64,000 bases of DNA from Carettochelys insculpta (taxonomy: Eukaryota; Chordata; Testudines; Carettochelyidae): contig NC_134137.1 in NCBI RefSeq assembly GCF_033958435.1, positions 105,162,501 to 105,226,500 on the forward strand, written 5' to 3'. A program made the translations under genes and the position numbers. A model generated the notes under the pieces. It worked only from the letters and a program-made list of their open reading frames with translations. It searched no databases and had not been told where the DNA came from. This document shows, one piece after another, positions 47,541 to 58,977 of the stretch; the stretch's first letter is position 1; the number at the start of each line of letters is the position of its first letter.

Positions 47541-49107
47541 CAATAAAGCTATACTGGATCATTATAAAAATGATACCAATGTAAGTGTGTAGAATGAAAA
47601 AGTTCTTAAAACATGATATATGTATGTGTAACTTAAATGGTGGGGAAAAAACTATTATTATTTGAGAAATATTATGTGACCATGAAACTGAAGACTATAC
47701 CATAGTGAATATGCATGAGGAACTGTGTTCTATTGCTAACTATGATTTGGGCTTCGGAGTACTTAGCCATGCAATGACAGTGGCAGTATGACTATTTTCA
47801 TACGATTCTATCTTCAACTAATCTTAAAAACAAATTAAAATGTCAGCACCGAGCCATACAGTTTTTGTTATAGAAAGACCATGCAGGAAACTAATCACCT
47901 TCTAACAGGTTATGCCATAAAGAGGATCCAGTTTAAGTTCACAGCCATGCGCTCGTAACATATATTAAAGAACTTTAATAACATTCTCCATCAAAGCCAA
48001 CAAATACTTCATTAAAACATAACACATTTGTAAAATAAGCCATCTATTAATTTAACACTGTTAGCATTTACCCTTGTTTAACAAATACCATCAGACTTCC
48101 CGCAGGATGTGATTTTTTTGAGAAAAAGCTTGGAGGCCATAAGGTTTGACTCTGGTTGGAAAGCTACAGCACAGCCATTATATACTCTTCCTGTTACAAA
48201 TCCTGCTCCACCACTGAAGCCCTAAGGAACCCATTTCCCGTTCCTTGTTTCCTGGAAACCCCTCCCAGGGGTTTAAAAGCCTGAATCTCGGGTACTGTGC
48301 TTGCCGATGAGACTTGGATAGGAATCTTTTTAGAGCTTCTCATGGCGTCTTTTTTGAGCTTATCAACCTCAGAGACAGACTCACAAATGGAGGAGGGGGG
48401 AGAGCAAAGGGGACAGGAGCACAAGGGTCCAGCATTTCAAAGGGAAACAGAGCTCTGGCCACTACCACTGCAAATTGGCTCTGACAACGGTGGGAGCTCA
48501 GGGCCCCTTTCAAGTGACAGGGCAGTGCTGCTCCACACAGCTGGGGGGGGAAGAGTGCCATGATTCAAGTGACTGCCCTAGGCCCCACCCCTTCTGCCTT
48601 TGGTTCCACCCCTTCCAGGGTGCAGAGCCAGTCCCCTCTCCCTCACTGCCACAGGGCCCACAGTGCTTGTCGTCACTGTTGCTCAAAGATCCATCCTGTG
48701 AAGAACCAAGGCACTTACTTTTTCCTTTGGCAAGGACAAACAGCATTGCCTACAATAATCCCAGTCCCTAAACGTTCAGGCAACAAGAAATCGAGGTCAA
48801 GACTTTTAGTCAAAGATTTTTAGTCAAGGCACTAATTTGGTGCCTAAAATTAGTCTTAGGTAGGCAAGCAAATAAGCAAGGTTTTCAAAAGGATTGGTCC
48901 CAAGGCAGGTCCCAGTGATTTTAATGGGACCTGCTGGATGCTCAGAACTTATGAAAGTAGCTTTCTTAATATTAGTGCTACTTTTTGAAAATACTGGCAA
49001 ACATTGGAAACTGAATGAAGAGCCCAGTCCATGGCAATATTGTCAACACACCAGCCAGGTACATGCACTTTCAAAACATGCACAAATAATACAAAAGTAC
49101 ACCTTAC
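47541..49107. other. Intron with an unclassified GC-rich repeat at 48230-48680
   Basis: AT-rich up to 48.1 kb. The GC-rich part ('gggcccctttcaagtgacagg') resembles a common interspersed repeat. No gene; frames on both strands lack domains. Confidence 0.35.
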
Positions 49108-49271
49108 CTTAGTGAAGAAAACAACCTTCCAAACAGGGTTTGTAAAGGAAGCAGAATAATCAGCACTGCAATTCCAGCAAGGCATGATGGGCCTATATCA
49201 AGCCAGAGAAGCGCAGTTACTGCTACAACTTGAAGTGGTCCAGCCCATAAGAAATGTAAGAAAACTGTTAC
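49108..49271 (-). CDS. ABCC4: ABCC4 exon, membrane helices 3-4
   Basis: 164 nt (54 codons plus two bases); acceptor TTGTGCAG, donor GTAAGG. The peptide [40 protein letters not shown] and [14 protein letters not shown] is nearly the human sequence. It forms two transmembrane helices and the start of the following cytoplasmic helix. Confidence 0.97.
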
Positions 49272-50202
49272 CTGCACAATTAATGAAGATACAAAAATAG
49301 GTTTTAGCATTAATTGAAATGACAAAAACACAAAACAATAAAAACCCTTATCAGCAAGGAAATTTTATATATAAATACATATAATTTTCTACTTTAAAAT
49401 ACAATTTTTTGCACATTGCCCACTTTCAGCTACAGGGAATGGAAAGGTGGGGTGCCATTTTTGGTTCTGGCAGACAGTTTGAAAATAAGCCCACAGAAGG
49501 ATTATGGTATGACGTCAGAATAAAGAGAGATGGCACAATCAACTTACTGAGAGAGAACTTAAAAAACTGTTTTAAGAATTAACCTCAGATAGTTCAGAGT
49601 ACCGACAATTACATAAATGGGAAAACTATACAATTATGCATTAGTAACTTAAGAGCTTCCTGTATTCCAGGACAATTCTATGAGTACAGCACAGGTCCTG
49701 CCATTTTCTTGCTTCATTTATAAAACTTACAATTATCTGCATAGTGGCATCTCACTCAGTGCACCTTGACTGAATATCGTCATTTTTTCAACTGAATTTT
49801 TCTAGGGAGAGGGTCTGATCCAGACAGAATATTTTGCCCATGTTAAAATTACACCAGCCTTTTCTTTGTGAAGCTCAAGCACTCCTTTTCTTTAGGAGCA
49901 AAGACGCGAAATGTGGTCTTCATATAAGAAATAAGCCTTTTGCCATCTCCAGGAAAATCCACCCACATTTGCCCAAGTAATAAGCTTTGGAAAAAAAATA
50001 AATCACAGTTCACGCATCTCTGGAAAAAATCTGCTACGCACATTGAGTATGCTCCAACCTCTCACAACTCCTAGCTCTGAACATACGTCACTACAGAGCA
50101 TATGAAGAAATTAATAACCTGTATTCAGGGCACAGTTTGAATAGTGTACAGTAAATAAGGCCCGGGTCCACAACTGAATCATGAGGATAAAACAAAATAC
50201 TG
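49272..50202. other. ABCC4 intron, nothing recognised
   Basis: AT-rich intronic DNA. Confidence 0.5.
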
Positions 50203-50398
50203 AGACAATAAGAAGTCCTGTGGCATTTTATAGACTAACAAATATTTTGGAGCATAAGTTTTTGTGGCCAAAGACCCACTTTGAAGCAGGGTCTTCACTT
50301 TATGCTCCAAAATACCTTGTAGTCTATAAAGTTCCACAGGACTTACTGGTGTTTTTGAAGATACAGACTAACTTGGCTACCCCTCTGATACAAAATAC
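50203..50398. repeat. Inverted pair of Penelope-like tails (copy P5)
   Basis: The left half, inverted (50203-50285), reads 'aaagtgggtctttggccacaa', cttatgctccaaaatatttg, 'ttagtctataaaatgccacaggactt'. The right half (50290-50398) reads 'gggtcttcactttatgctccaaaatacc', 'tagtctataaagttccacaggact', ending 'cagactaacttggctacccctctgatac'. The halves face each other head to head, like the larger dimer at 52.7-54.3 kb. The hammerhead-like core is decayed in both. Confidence 0.6.
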
Positions 50399-51102
50399 TG
50401 ACTGATAAATCAGTGAGGTCTATTCTTTCTATGAACTGAAACAGACAGGTGTTATGTGGAAAAAATAGTATATATTGGTGTAATCAGAGTTTGTAATGCA
50501 TTGCCTAACTTAAGAATGCTGGATTTTGGAACTTTAATAATCTTCTAATGTTGTTTTTATGAGGTTTTTCTAATATTTTGTTTACATTTTAAAACACTCT
50601 AGTGTAACACATACAACATTAGGCTGACACCTACTAATTCAACAGCAATACAACTTTGGAATATCAGTTCTGCCCAGGATACCTTATTATGAAGCATGGC
50701 AGTGTTTCCTAGTTATTACAATAATCTTGGTTGAACTGCAGGTTAAAAACTAAAATGAAGAGTTTAAAATGTGTTTCATTTCAATCAACACACCCATTTA
50801 AAAACTAAAACCAAAAGTGACAAATACTCAGCCAATTGAAGAGTTGGCTTTAGTACACTTACATAACCAGCACTATGCCAGCTTTAAAAACACAGTAGAA
50901 ATATCTATGCACAAAAAGAAACCTGATTTTTTTCATTTTAAGAAAGATCTTGCTATCAATATGTTTGGTAAAATCACCTGTAACCATTAATACTGAATTA
51001 TGAGCCTACATTATCACTCCAACAACGATTGTGAAGTAAAACCTACCCCTCAAATATTATTGCTTGGACCCATCTCTCATCTCCTCACCAGAATTGTCTT
51101 AC
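50399..51102. other. ABCC4 intron, nothing recognised
   Basis: AT-rich intronic DNA. Confidence 0.5.
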
Positions 51103-51192
51103 CTGATCAAATTTGTTCACGTCATTTGATAAAAGATTAACTATTTGGCCTGTGGTAGTTTTTCCCAAGGCTGTGTTACTGAGACGAAGTAC
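51103..51192 (-). CDS. ABCC4: ABCC4 exon, cytoplasmic loop of membrane domain 1
   Basis: 30 codons in phase 0; acceptor GTTTCAG, donor GTAAGA. The peptide [20 protein letters not shown] continues [10 protein letters not shown]. The [16 protein letters not shown] motif is a hallmark of ABCC membrane domains (intracellular loop contacting the NBD). Confidence 0.97.
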
Positions 51193-52718
51193 CTGAAACA
51201 GGAAAAAAAAAGGAAGCCTTCTTAAATTATTTTACATTAACAAAATAGATGCATCAGCTCATGTAAAGCCTGGATGTACTATAGTCAAATCTGGCATCAG
51301 AGCCATGTATTATGAGGCATTTTTAAGATGAACACACATGATATTCCTGGAACTGCAGTTCAAAGTCCTTATTTAAAATACTACCTAGTGCTTTGGCTCT
51401 GAAGTAAGAGAACACATACAGAATAATATTTGAGGGCAGGAGGACAGAATTGACATTAAAACCTATTTCCCTCTGTGTTTCCAGAAGTGACTCAGAACAA
51501 AAGCTAATATGGCAAAATATTAAATCTGAACAATAACAACAAAAACCCCAACTTCTTTCACGTGCATCCCGCCATCAAGAGCACCTGAGCAAAACTAGAT
51601 TGGAAGTCTCTGTCTTGAAGGCTCATTTTGATCAGCTGAGGCTTTGCCCCAGTCTTCCTATAACAATACAGAACACTGCAAATACCTAAATACAGGTACT
51701 GCACATATGGAGGTGCTGAAAAAATGCCAAGATTTTTAATGGTGCCTACTGTATACTTGAAATATATCTTTAAGAGGCAGATCAAATAGTTCTTGGAGTT
51801 GTACTGCATCACCACTTTCCAAATAATCTCTTATCCAAAAAGCATGTAACAGAAAGCCTTGATCCTGTAAAGACATGAGCATACGCTCAACTTTAGGCAA
51901 AGCAGTCTCAATGAATTCAGAATCTGGGCCTAAATAGGAAAGACAGACAGTCAACCAGGAAAATAGCTGACATGGTCTTAGGTGCATATCTAACTAGTTA
52001 GGTTAATGTGTTATGTTTTACCAACTCTCCCTCTTTTTTTCTAGGCACCTTGGTTAACCTGTTTTCCAAGAGTGATTTCCAGCACGTTCATCTTTTTCCC
52101 CGCTGCCTCTGCCCCAGCACCCAGTCAATTATTTTCCAACCAACTCACACACTTTGTTAAGGGCAGTAAAGGACAACTGGGTTCCTGCAAGTCAGGGTTT
52201 GCAAAATTAGCATTTAAATGGTCTAAGCAATCTCTGCTGCAGAAGCTGAATCTCTGCTTTGGACTACAACAGCTTCAGGTGGTGGGGCGTGTAAAAAGGT
52301 AGGGATGTCAATTAACAAGTGTTAATGCATGTTAATTTCTTCAAGGAGTTAACACACATTAATTGACAGCCCTATTTGAAACCATTAATGATAGTTGTGA
52401 GAAGCAGGGTGAAAACTACTGTCAATGCTGTCATCTTCTAAAATGCTGCCTTCTTTCATACATGAGCTTAATGGTCCTTTGTCCATTTCCTTCCTCCTAT
52501 TATAGGCAGTTCGACTCTTGACCCAACCAGAAATACCATCGAAATAATACCAACATCAATTAATAGAGTAGGATTAATTTTAGAACAAAGTTAATAAATT
52601 CTGGTCTCCCTTCTTAGATCTTTGCTCTCTCCCTGTTCCACACTGCTGTGAAGAGGATCCTTAGAAAATGAAAACAATTATTTTCAACTTAAGCACTGCA
52701 TCAATTGTCTTTGTCTTA
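51193..52718. other. ABCC4 intron; old repeat near 51.78-51.95 kb
   Basis: On the minus strand, 'aaagttgagcgtatgctcatg' and tttacaggatcaaggc resemble a common old interspersed repeat; the frame through it (51736-51987) is not a gene. 52300-52380 has 'gttaa(t/c)gcatgttaatt' words. Nothing else. Confidence 0.4.
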
Positions 52719-52732
52719 CAGTATAGGATTGG

Positions 52733-54308
52733 AACAAAAAGCAGTCAAGTAGCACTTTAAAGACTAGCAAAATAGTTTATTAGGTGAGCTTTCGTGGGAC
52801 AGACCCACTTCTTCAGACCATAGCCAGACCAGAACAGACTCAATATTTAAGGCACAGAGAACCAAAAACAGTAAGCAAGGAGGACAAATCAGAAAAAGAT
52901 AATCAAGGTGAGCAAATCAGAGAGTGGAGGGGTGGGGGGGGAAGGTCAAGAATTAGACTGAGCCAAGTATGCAGACGAGCCCCTATAGGCTACGTCTACA
53001 CGTGAAGCCAACATCGAAATAGCTTATTTCGATGTAGCAACATCGAAATAGGCTATTTCGATGAATAACGTCTACACGTCCTCCAGGGCTGGCAACGTCG
53101 ATGTTCAACTTCGACGTTGCGCGGAACCACATCGAAATAGGCGCTGCGAGGGTACATCTACACGCCAAAGTAGCACACATCGAAATAAGGGTGCCAGGCA
53201 CAGCTGCAGACAGGGTCACAGGGCGGACTCAACAGCAAGCCGCTCCCTTAAAGGGCCCCTCCCAGACACACTTGCACTAAACAACACAAGATCCACAGAG
53301 CCGACAACTGGTTGCAGACCCTGTGCATGCAGCATGGATCCCCAGCTGCTGCAGCAGCAGCCAGAAACCCTGGGCTAAGGGCTGCTGCCCACGGTGACCA
53401 TAGAGCCCCGCAGGGGCTGGAGAGAGAGCATCTCTCAACCCCCCAGCTGATGGCCGCCATGGAGGACCCGGCAATTTCGACGTTGCGGGACGCGGATCGT
53501 CTACACGGTCCCTACTTCGACGTTGAACGTCGAAGTAGGACGCTATTCCGATCCCCTCATGAGGTTAGCGACTTCGACGTCTCGCCGCCTAACGTCGAAG
53601 TTAACTTCGAAATAGCGCCCGACGCGTGTAGCCGCAACGGGCGCTATGTCGAAGTTAGTGCCGCTACTTCGAAGTAGCGTGCACGTGTAGACACAGCTAT
53701 AGTGACTCAGAAAGTTCCCATCACGATTTAAACCATGTGTTAATGTGCCGAATTTGAATATAAAAGTCAGCTCGTCCACTTCTCTTTCCAAAATGGTGCA
53801 ATAATTTCTCTTCAGTATTGTTACTGAATTATTGTAAAATAATATACGTAAAAATATATGTAAAATAAAAATACTGAAGTATTGTTATGTGTGTTACTGG
53901 AGAGAAATTACCGCACCGTTTTGGAAAGAGAAGTGGACGAGCTGACTTTTATATTCAAATTCGGCACATTAACACATGGTTTAAATTGTGATGGGAACTT
54001 TCTGAGTCACTATAGGGGCTCGTCTGCATACTTGGCTCAGTCTAATTCTTGACCTTCCCCCCCCACCCCTCCACTCTCTGATTTGCTCACCTTGATTATC
54101 TTTTTCTGATTTGTCCTCCTTGCTTACTGTTTTTGGTTCTCTGTGCCTTAAATATTGAGTCTGTTCTGGTCTGGCTATGGTCTGAAGAAGTGGGTCTGTC
54201 CCACGAAAGCTCACCTAATAAACTATTTTGCTAGTCTTTAAAGTGCTACTTGACTGCTTTTTGTTTTGATAGTGTATAGACTAGCACGGCTTACTCTCTG
54301 TTACTATT
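52733..54308. mobile_element. Head-to-head Penelope-like dimer (1.6-kb inverted repeat, copy P6)
   Basis: The insertion is bounded by a direct duplication CAGTATAGGATTGG at 52719-52732 and 54309-54322. The left arm (52733 to ~53850, minus K3) is the inverted copy of the right arm (~53870-54265). The right arm extends ~45 bp further to the 3' tail 'agactagcacggcttactctctgttactatt'. Each arm has, in order, a short coding scrap (LEREVDELTFIFKFGTLTHG then LNCDGNFLSHYRG), a C-rich tract, and the CTGAAGA..GTGGG..CCCAC-GAAAGC hairpin with the 'taataaa..tagtctttaaagtgctact' tail. A terminal duplication plus inverted partial copies fits target-primed insertion of a Penelope-like element. The family name is inference. 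Confidence 0.7.
52988..53698. mobile_element. Harbinger MITE inside the inverted dimer (K3)
   Basis: 711 bp, termini ggctacgtctacacgtg and inverted agctgtgtctacacgtgc; ATA on both sides (52985-52987, 53699-53701). Same architecture as K1, with the transposase ATG at 53334 and leader MDPQLLQQQPETLG before a stop. The empty site is visible in the other arm of the dimer (gtcactataggggctcg, near 54009), which proves the 3-bp ATA duplication. Confidence 0.93.
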
Positions 54309-54323
54309 CAGTATAGGATTGGG

Positions 54324-55123
54324 TATTAGCCATGGGACTTCGATTCTAATTCCGTCTTTGCAACAGATTTTGTTTGTGCAGCATCTTATTACTACTGCTT
54401 TTTTGGTGTACGCAAAACATTTTTTGGTGTTTTAAGAACACAAATAGATAATGTTTTGTTCTGAAGAAAAAAATATTTTCCTATCACTTCATATGAAAGA
54501 GAAAGGAGTTCATATGGCACCCTCAGGACCTGACCGGCGCTGAACGATAGAATTTACCAGACCACAGGAAGTCAATGTCGTCTAGCACAGGGGTCAAAAA
54601 CTACTGGCACAGGTGCCAGGAGTGGCACAAGAGCCAATTATCATTGACGTGTGAAGCAGAAGCTCAGACCCACTCCTACTACCTCATGAAGCCAGAAGCT
54701 TACTCAAAGCCAAGCCACCTGTGAATTAACAAATGACCAGCTAATGCAACTAAGCACCACATAAACGGTATACCTCTGCACCTTCATTTATTTATTAATG
54801 AAGCTACTGTAAATAGGACTATTAGTGTCTCTAAAGTATCACCAGCACTCAGACCTAACACAAAGGTCAAAAGATCAAATTTCAGCACTACCTCTCAGAA
54901 AGACTGCTGACTCCTTATGTAGATATATCTAACAATAGATAGATAACTACAAAGATATAGACACAGATAATATGATAACCCTGATTTTCATTTATATAGA
55001 TTAATACTCTGTTTCTTCAAAACGATTTCAAGAGTGAAAAATTGTTCAGATACTTAATATTAACTAATTATCAGATTAGCTCATTAATACACATATAGCT
55101 TTGGAAAATGAAAGGCTGCTTAC
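54324..55123. other. ABCC4 intron, nothing recognised
   Basis: AT-rich; 54575-54650 ('ggggtcaaaaactactggcac') may be an old repeat. Confidence 0.4.
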
Positions 55124-55348
55124 CTTGCGATAAATCATGTGACACACTGCTATTCTCAACCTCATGCCAGCCCGTTGTACAAGAAAAAAGAATAAGTGGG
55201 GCACTATGGCTAAAATCAATGTACATACAGACAAAGCAGCTGTACAGCCATAGGCAAAATTCAATGCAGCAGCATCAAGGGGATCAAAATTTTCAAAATA
55301 ACTAATAATTTTTCCCAAAAAGACTGGCTGAATTATTTTGATTGTTTC
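55124..55348 (-). CDS. ABCC4: ABCC4 exon, membrane helices 1-2
   Basis: 75 codons in phase 0; acceptor TCTTTTAG, donor GTAAGC. The peptide [60 protein letters not shown] and [15 protein letters not shown] aligns end to end with human MRP4 (QPIFLGKIINYFENYDP..GMRLRVAMCHMIYRK). Two membrane helices are evident. Confidence 0.98.
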
Positions 55349-55640
55349 CTAAAAGAGAGAAGTGTAAGAAAAAAATTATTTTCTAGTTTTCTATCCAAGT
55401 TAAGTAAATACTTTCGGGAACACTCACCTTCATTACCTTGCTTTAAACAGATAGGCTAGTTTTTGTTGATACAAAACACAAAAGACATGGACTTGGGTAT
55501 TTTAATAGCATTGATTTTTTTTTAAAAAAAAAAAAGCTTTTCAAAAGCATGTTATATAAATACAGAGGTCTTTTAATTTCAGAAGATCACACGGTACTTA
55601 CCCGTGACACAGTGACATTTAGACTTGCTTCTGGAATCTC
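55349..55640. other. ABCC4 intron, nothing recognised
   Basis: AT-rich with a T/A homopolymer stretch near 55516-55533. Confidence 0.5.
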
Positions 55641-55772
55641 CACTATATGAATCTGACGAAATGGGTATCACCCACGAAAGCTTATGCTCCAAAAAATCTG
55701 TTAGTCTATAAGGTGCCACCGGACTTCTTGTTTTTGTGGCTACAGACTAACACGGCTGCCTCTCTGATACTA
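55641..55772 (+). repeat. Penelope-like tail with best hammerhead-like core (copy P7)
   Basis: CTGACGA at 653-659 of the 55-kb block (55653-55659), a hairpin aatgggtatcacccac (55660-55675), GAAA (55676-55679), GC-TTAT-GC as a minimal stem III (55680-55687), then TC (55688-55689), the expected cleavage position. It continues 'gttagtctataaggtgccacc' and ends cagactaacacggctgcc. All conserved core bases (CUGANGA, GAAA, U-H) are present. One extra A sits before stem II, and stem I pairing is not evident. Confidence 0.6.
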
Positions 55773-55965
55773 GTTACATTTAGCAAAAAGCTTTTTCTAT
55801 GATTCATCCCACTAACCTATGAATGCCGCAACGTACAGCCTCATACCAGGTACGAGTTCAGAAACAACTCCATAACAAGTGGGGCTGGCAGTGCCACAGA
55901 AATAACATGCACGTAACATTATCCCACTGCTATACTGGTGTAACTGAAAGGAGACTCTAACCAAC

Positions 55966-56238
55966 AGTATGTCTACGCTATCAGCTGGATCAACACACAG
56001 TGATCAATCCAGCAGCACACTCAAAAAATCGACTACCAATCACTAGTGTCAACTCTGGCACACCACCAAGATGAGAAGCATGAAGGGAGTCAATAGACAA
56101 GCCTCTTCCTTCAACACACCACAGTGACGATACCATGACAAGTAGATCTAAGTACATTCGCTTCAGCTGGGTTATTCATGTAGCTGAAGTTGTGTAACTT
56201 TGATCTGTCTCCCCTTGTAATGTTGATCAGAACTTAGT
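55966..56238. mobile_element. Harbinger-type MITE, decayed (F)
   Basis: Left 'agtatgtctacgctatcagc'. Internal 'gatcaatccagcagcacac' and 'agctgaagttgtgtaac' are found in similar order in MITE E. The right end (gtaatgttgatcagaac) has decayed from the gtgtagacca type. Target duplication not identifiable. Confidence 0.45.
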
Positions 56239-56504
56239 CTGCTCGATATCTAGTAGTCAAGAGTGTAGCCCAATTATATGTTTTCTGAGAGCAACAGAGA
56301 AAGAAAGGCTTAAGAGGAGACATTCTAGTCTTCAAAAAACAAAAGTACAGAGTGTGTAGCTGCTACAATGTGGGAGATAGAAAATATAAATGATAAAAGA
56401 GTTGGGGCCCAGAATGAAATCACAAAAATACCTACTGGGACAAGATTTAAGTTGCTATTAGCTTAAAAAAAATCCAAAGACATGTTCTATTTTCCATCTC
56501 TTAC

Positions 56505-56625
56505 CTCAGTCAATGTGAACAACCCCAAACCTAAGTAATATTTCCAATAACAAAGTATGATTGCTTTTGTTAAGTGTGGTGTTCTTGCTTCTTTCTTAGC
56601 TTTTTGTACTTCTTTATCCCAGTAC
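56505..56625 (-). CDS. ABCC4: ABCC4 exon, N-terminal cytoplasmic segment to helix 1
   Basis: 121 nt (one base completing the previous codon plus 40 codons); acceptor TTTTGTAG, donor GTAAGA. The peptide [20 protein letters not shown] continues [20 protein letters not shown]. It matches human FWDKEVLRAENDAQKPSLTR..TLIE. Two further 5' exons (start codon and the 'NPL..' segment) must lie beyond 64000, because the 7.4 kb to the right holds no upstream exon that I can find. Confidence 0.96.
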
Positions 56626-57060
56626 CTACAAAATAAAATGAAATGAAACTGAAGGACAAGAGAAGTTTAATTTAAAAATCAACAGACTTAGAACATCATT
56701 CGCCAAAAGAATAAAACAGAGTTAGATCTAAGTAGAATTGCCAGTTTTTTTGGTCTGTCCCTCTACATCCTGCACAATCATACAGTTTCTCTGAAAGAAC
56801 CTCACATGAAAAAACTATTATTTGTAAAGTATTATTATTTTGCTGTCTCATGAAAGCTTGTGTTTAACATTACAGGTCACTTTGTTCCAGTTTGCTCAAG
56901 AACACCTGATAGTGTCAACAAACCTTGGATGAGCTGCTGATTTACAGAAATGTACAACAAAGGCAACTCCACCACGAAGTCTCTAGGAGTTCCATGCCAG
57001 TCCCAAGCCTGGCTGAAGGAGGAGCGTTGGTCATATGAGTGACAATGCACTCACCATGAA
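56626..57060. other. ABCC4 intron left of the RTE LINE
   Basis: AT-rich; the RTE 5' region may begin near 56.9 kb. Nothing else recognised. Confidence 0.4.
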
Positions 57061-58930
57061 ACAACAACATGAATGAAATCTGATGCCAGTACGACTATAT
57101 GACATAAGATGCCGGCTCAGAAGTTGCCAGAATAAACAAGGTCCACAACACCAACCAAGTGATCAGGGTTGGATCAATAAGTTGGCTACCGAAAGAAAAT
57201 TACAACTAACATATATGCTATTAACTGAAACATGGAACGTCCAAACACTGCGGGCAACTGGAAAATTAGAGCTGCTTTGGAAAGAGATGGAGAATTACCG
57301 ATGCGATATACTTGGACTGGCAGACATGAGGTGGATGACATTGGGAGAGACTGCGGCTGCAAAGTCATTTGATCAGGGAACAAAATGAAGCATGAGGCAG
57401 GAGTCGGATTCCTTCTTAGCAAAAGAGCTAGGATACAAACTGGCGAGTGCAAGAATGATGATAGTGAGATTCAAAGCGAAATCATTCAACATCTCAGTCA
57501 TACAGGTGTATGCACCCACGTCGGACAGTATGGAGGGAGAGATTGAGCTATTCAATAAAGATTTAACAAAGACACTGGAGGAGATACCGAAGAGAGATGT
57601 GTTGACTATCTGAGGAGATTGGAATGTGAAGGTTGGAACAAATAACAAAAGTTGGCAGAGAGTCATGGGAAGGTTTGCATACAGAGAAAGAAATGAACGA
57701 GGCAAGAAACTACTGGAATTTGCTACGGAGCATAAGATGGTGATCTGCAACACAAGATTCCAACAAAAGGACTGTAGGAAGTGGACATGGGAATCGAATG
57801 ATAGGAAGTCCAAGAACATGACAGATACAATTTTGATAAGAAGATGGGTATCATCTATACAGCAGCACCAAACTTTCGAAGGAGCAGATATAGATCACAG
57901 TCTAGTGATCGCAAAGATCAAGACAAAACTCAAGAGAAAGTACAAGAAACAGTTCAAGAAGAGAAGAGACATGGTGATGCTAGGCAAAGAAGAAATAGGT
58001 TATGGGTACAGAGCAGCACTCAAACAGAAGATTAGGAATGCAGCCACAGAGAAACACCTAGGTAAGAGAGTCAAAGGGATAGACACGGAGATAGAAGAGG
58101 CAATTGAGCATACTGTTCCTGAAGAAGAGAAGATCAATAAGAAGTGGATTATGCAGGAAATGGTGACGCTGGTCCAAGACAAGAGAGCGTTGAAGATCAG
58201 ATGGGATGTTTCCAAGAGGGCGGTACAACAATATAGGGTGAAATGCAATGAGGAAGGAAAGCAGCCAGAAAGGTTAAGGCGAAATGGTTAGAGGAGCAGT
58301 GTGAAGATATAGACCGTGTCTACACTAGCCCCAAACTTCGAAATGGCCACGCAAATGGCCATTTCGAAGTTTACTAATGAAGCGCTGAAATGCATATTCA
58401 GTGCTTCATTAGAATGCGGGCGGCCGCGGCACTTCGAAATTGACGCGGCTCGCCGCTGCGCGGCTCATCCCAACGGGGCTCCTTTTCTAAAGGACCCCGC
58501 CTACTTCGAAGTCCCCTTATTCCCATCAGCTCATGAGAATAAGGGGACTTCGAAGTAGGCGGGGTCCTTTAGAAAAGGAGCCCCATTGGGACGAGCCGCG
58601 TCAATTTCGAAGTGCCGCGGCTGCCCGCGTGCTAATGAAGCGCTGAATATGCATTTCAGCACTTCATTAGTAAACTTCAAAATGGACATTTGCATGGCCA
58701 TTTCGAAGTTTGGGGCTAGTGTAGACGTAGCTATAGAGAGGTATTATGGTGAATGTAAGACCAGGGAGTTGTATAAAATGATTAGGAATATTAATAGGAA
58801 GTGGCAGCCAAGGCAGATGGCGATCAAAGATGAGAACAAAGGGGTACTCATCAACAGGGAGAAGGTTGTGCAGTGATGGATGAGATATTGCACTGATCTG
58901 TACAAAGTAGATATGGAAGCAAAAGACTAG
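57060..58930 (+). mobile_element. RTE-type LINE, endonuclease half, split by a MITE
   Basis: Plus-strand endonuclease relics: TETWNVQTLRATGKLELLWK with YRCDILGLADMRWM, then VQVYAPTSD-like sequence near 57505, GDWNVKVG near 57615, and RNERGKKLLEFATEHKMVIC, ICNTRFQQKDCRKWTWESND and GADIDHSLVIAKIK. These follow the RTE/BovB-type apurinic endonuclease (TWNVRTL, DWN, DH.L). After the MITE, ECKTRELYKMIRNINRKWQP continues the same protein. Stops at 57388 and 57613 and a shift near 58270. The RT domain is absent: the copy ends near 58930, before the retroviral LTR. Confidence 0.78.
58312..58732. mobile_element. Harbinger-type MITE inside the RTE LINE (C3)
   Basis: 421 bp, ends gaccgtgtctacactagccc and inverted agctacgtctacactagccc; ATA on both sides (58309-58311, 58733-58735). 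Nearly symmetrical: 'ccccaaacttcgaaatggcc' at both ends, and a central palindrome around 'ccccttattcccatcagctc' with arms 'aaggaccccgcctacttcga'. Removing it restores a continuous RTE reading frame across the site. The freshest-looking C-type copy. Confidence 0.88.
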
Positions 58931-58977
58931 AGGCCTACCAAAAGTTTGGTCAAGCTATAGCCTGGCCTGAAAGGAGT

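Noticed and set aside
51736..51987. 83-residue minus-strand open frame next to ABCC4 exons
   Set aside because: It does not fit between the flanking exons, which are already contiguous in protein sequence and phase, and it overlaps an old interspersed repeat.
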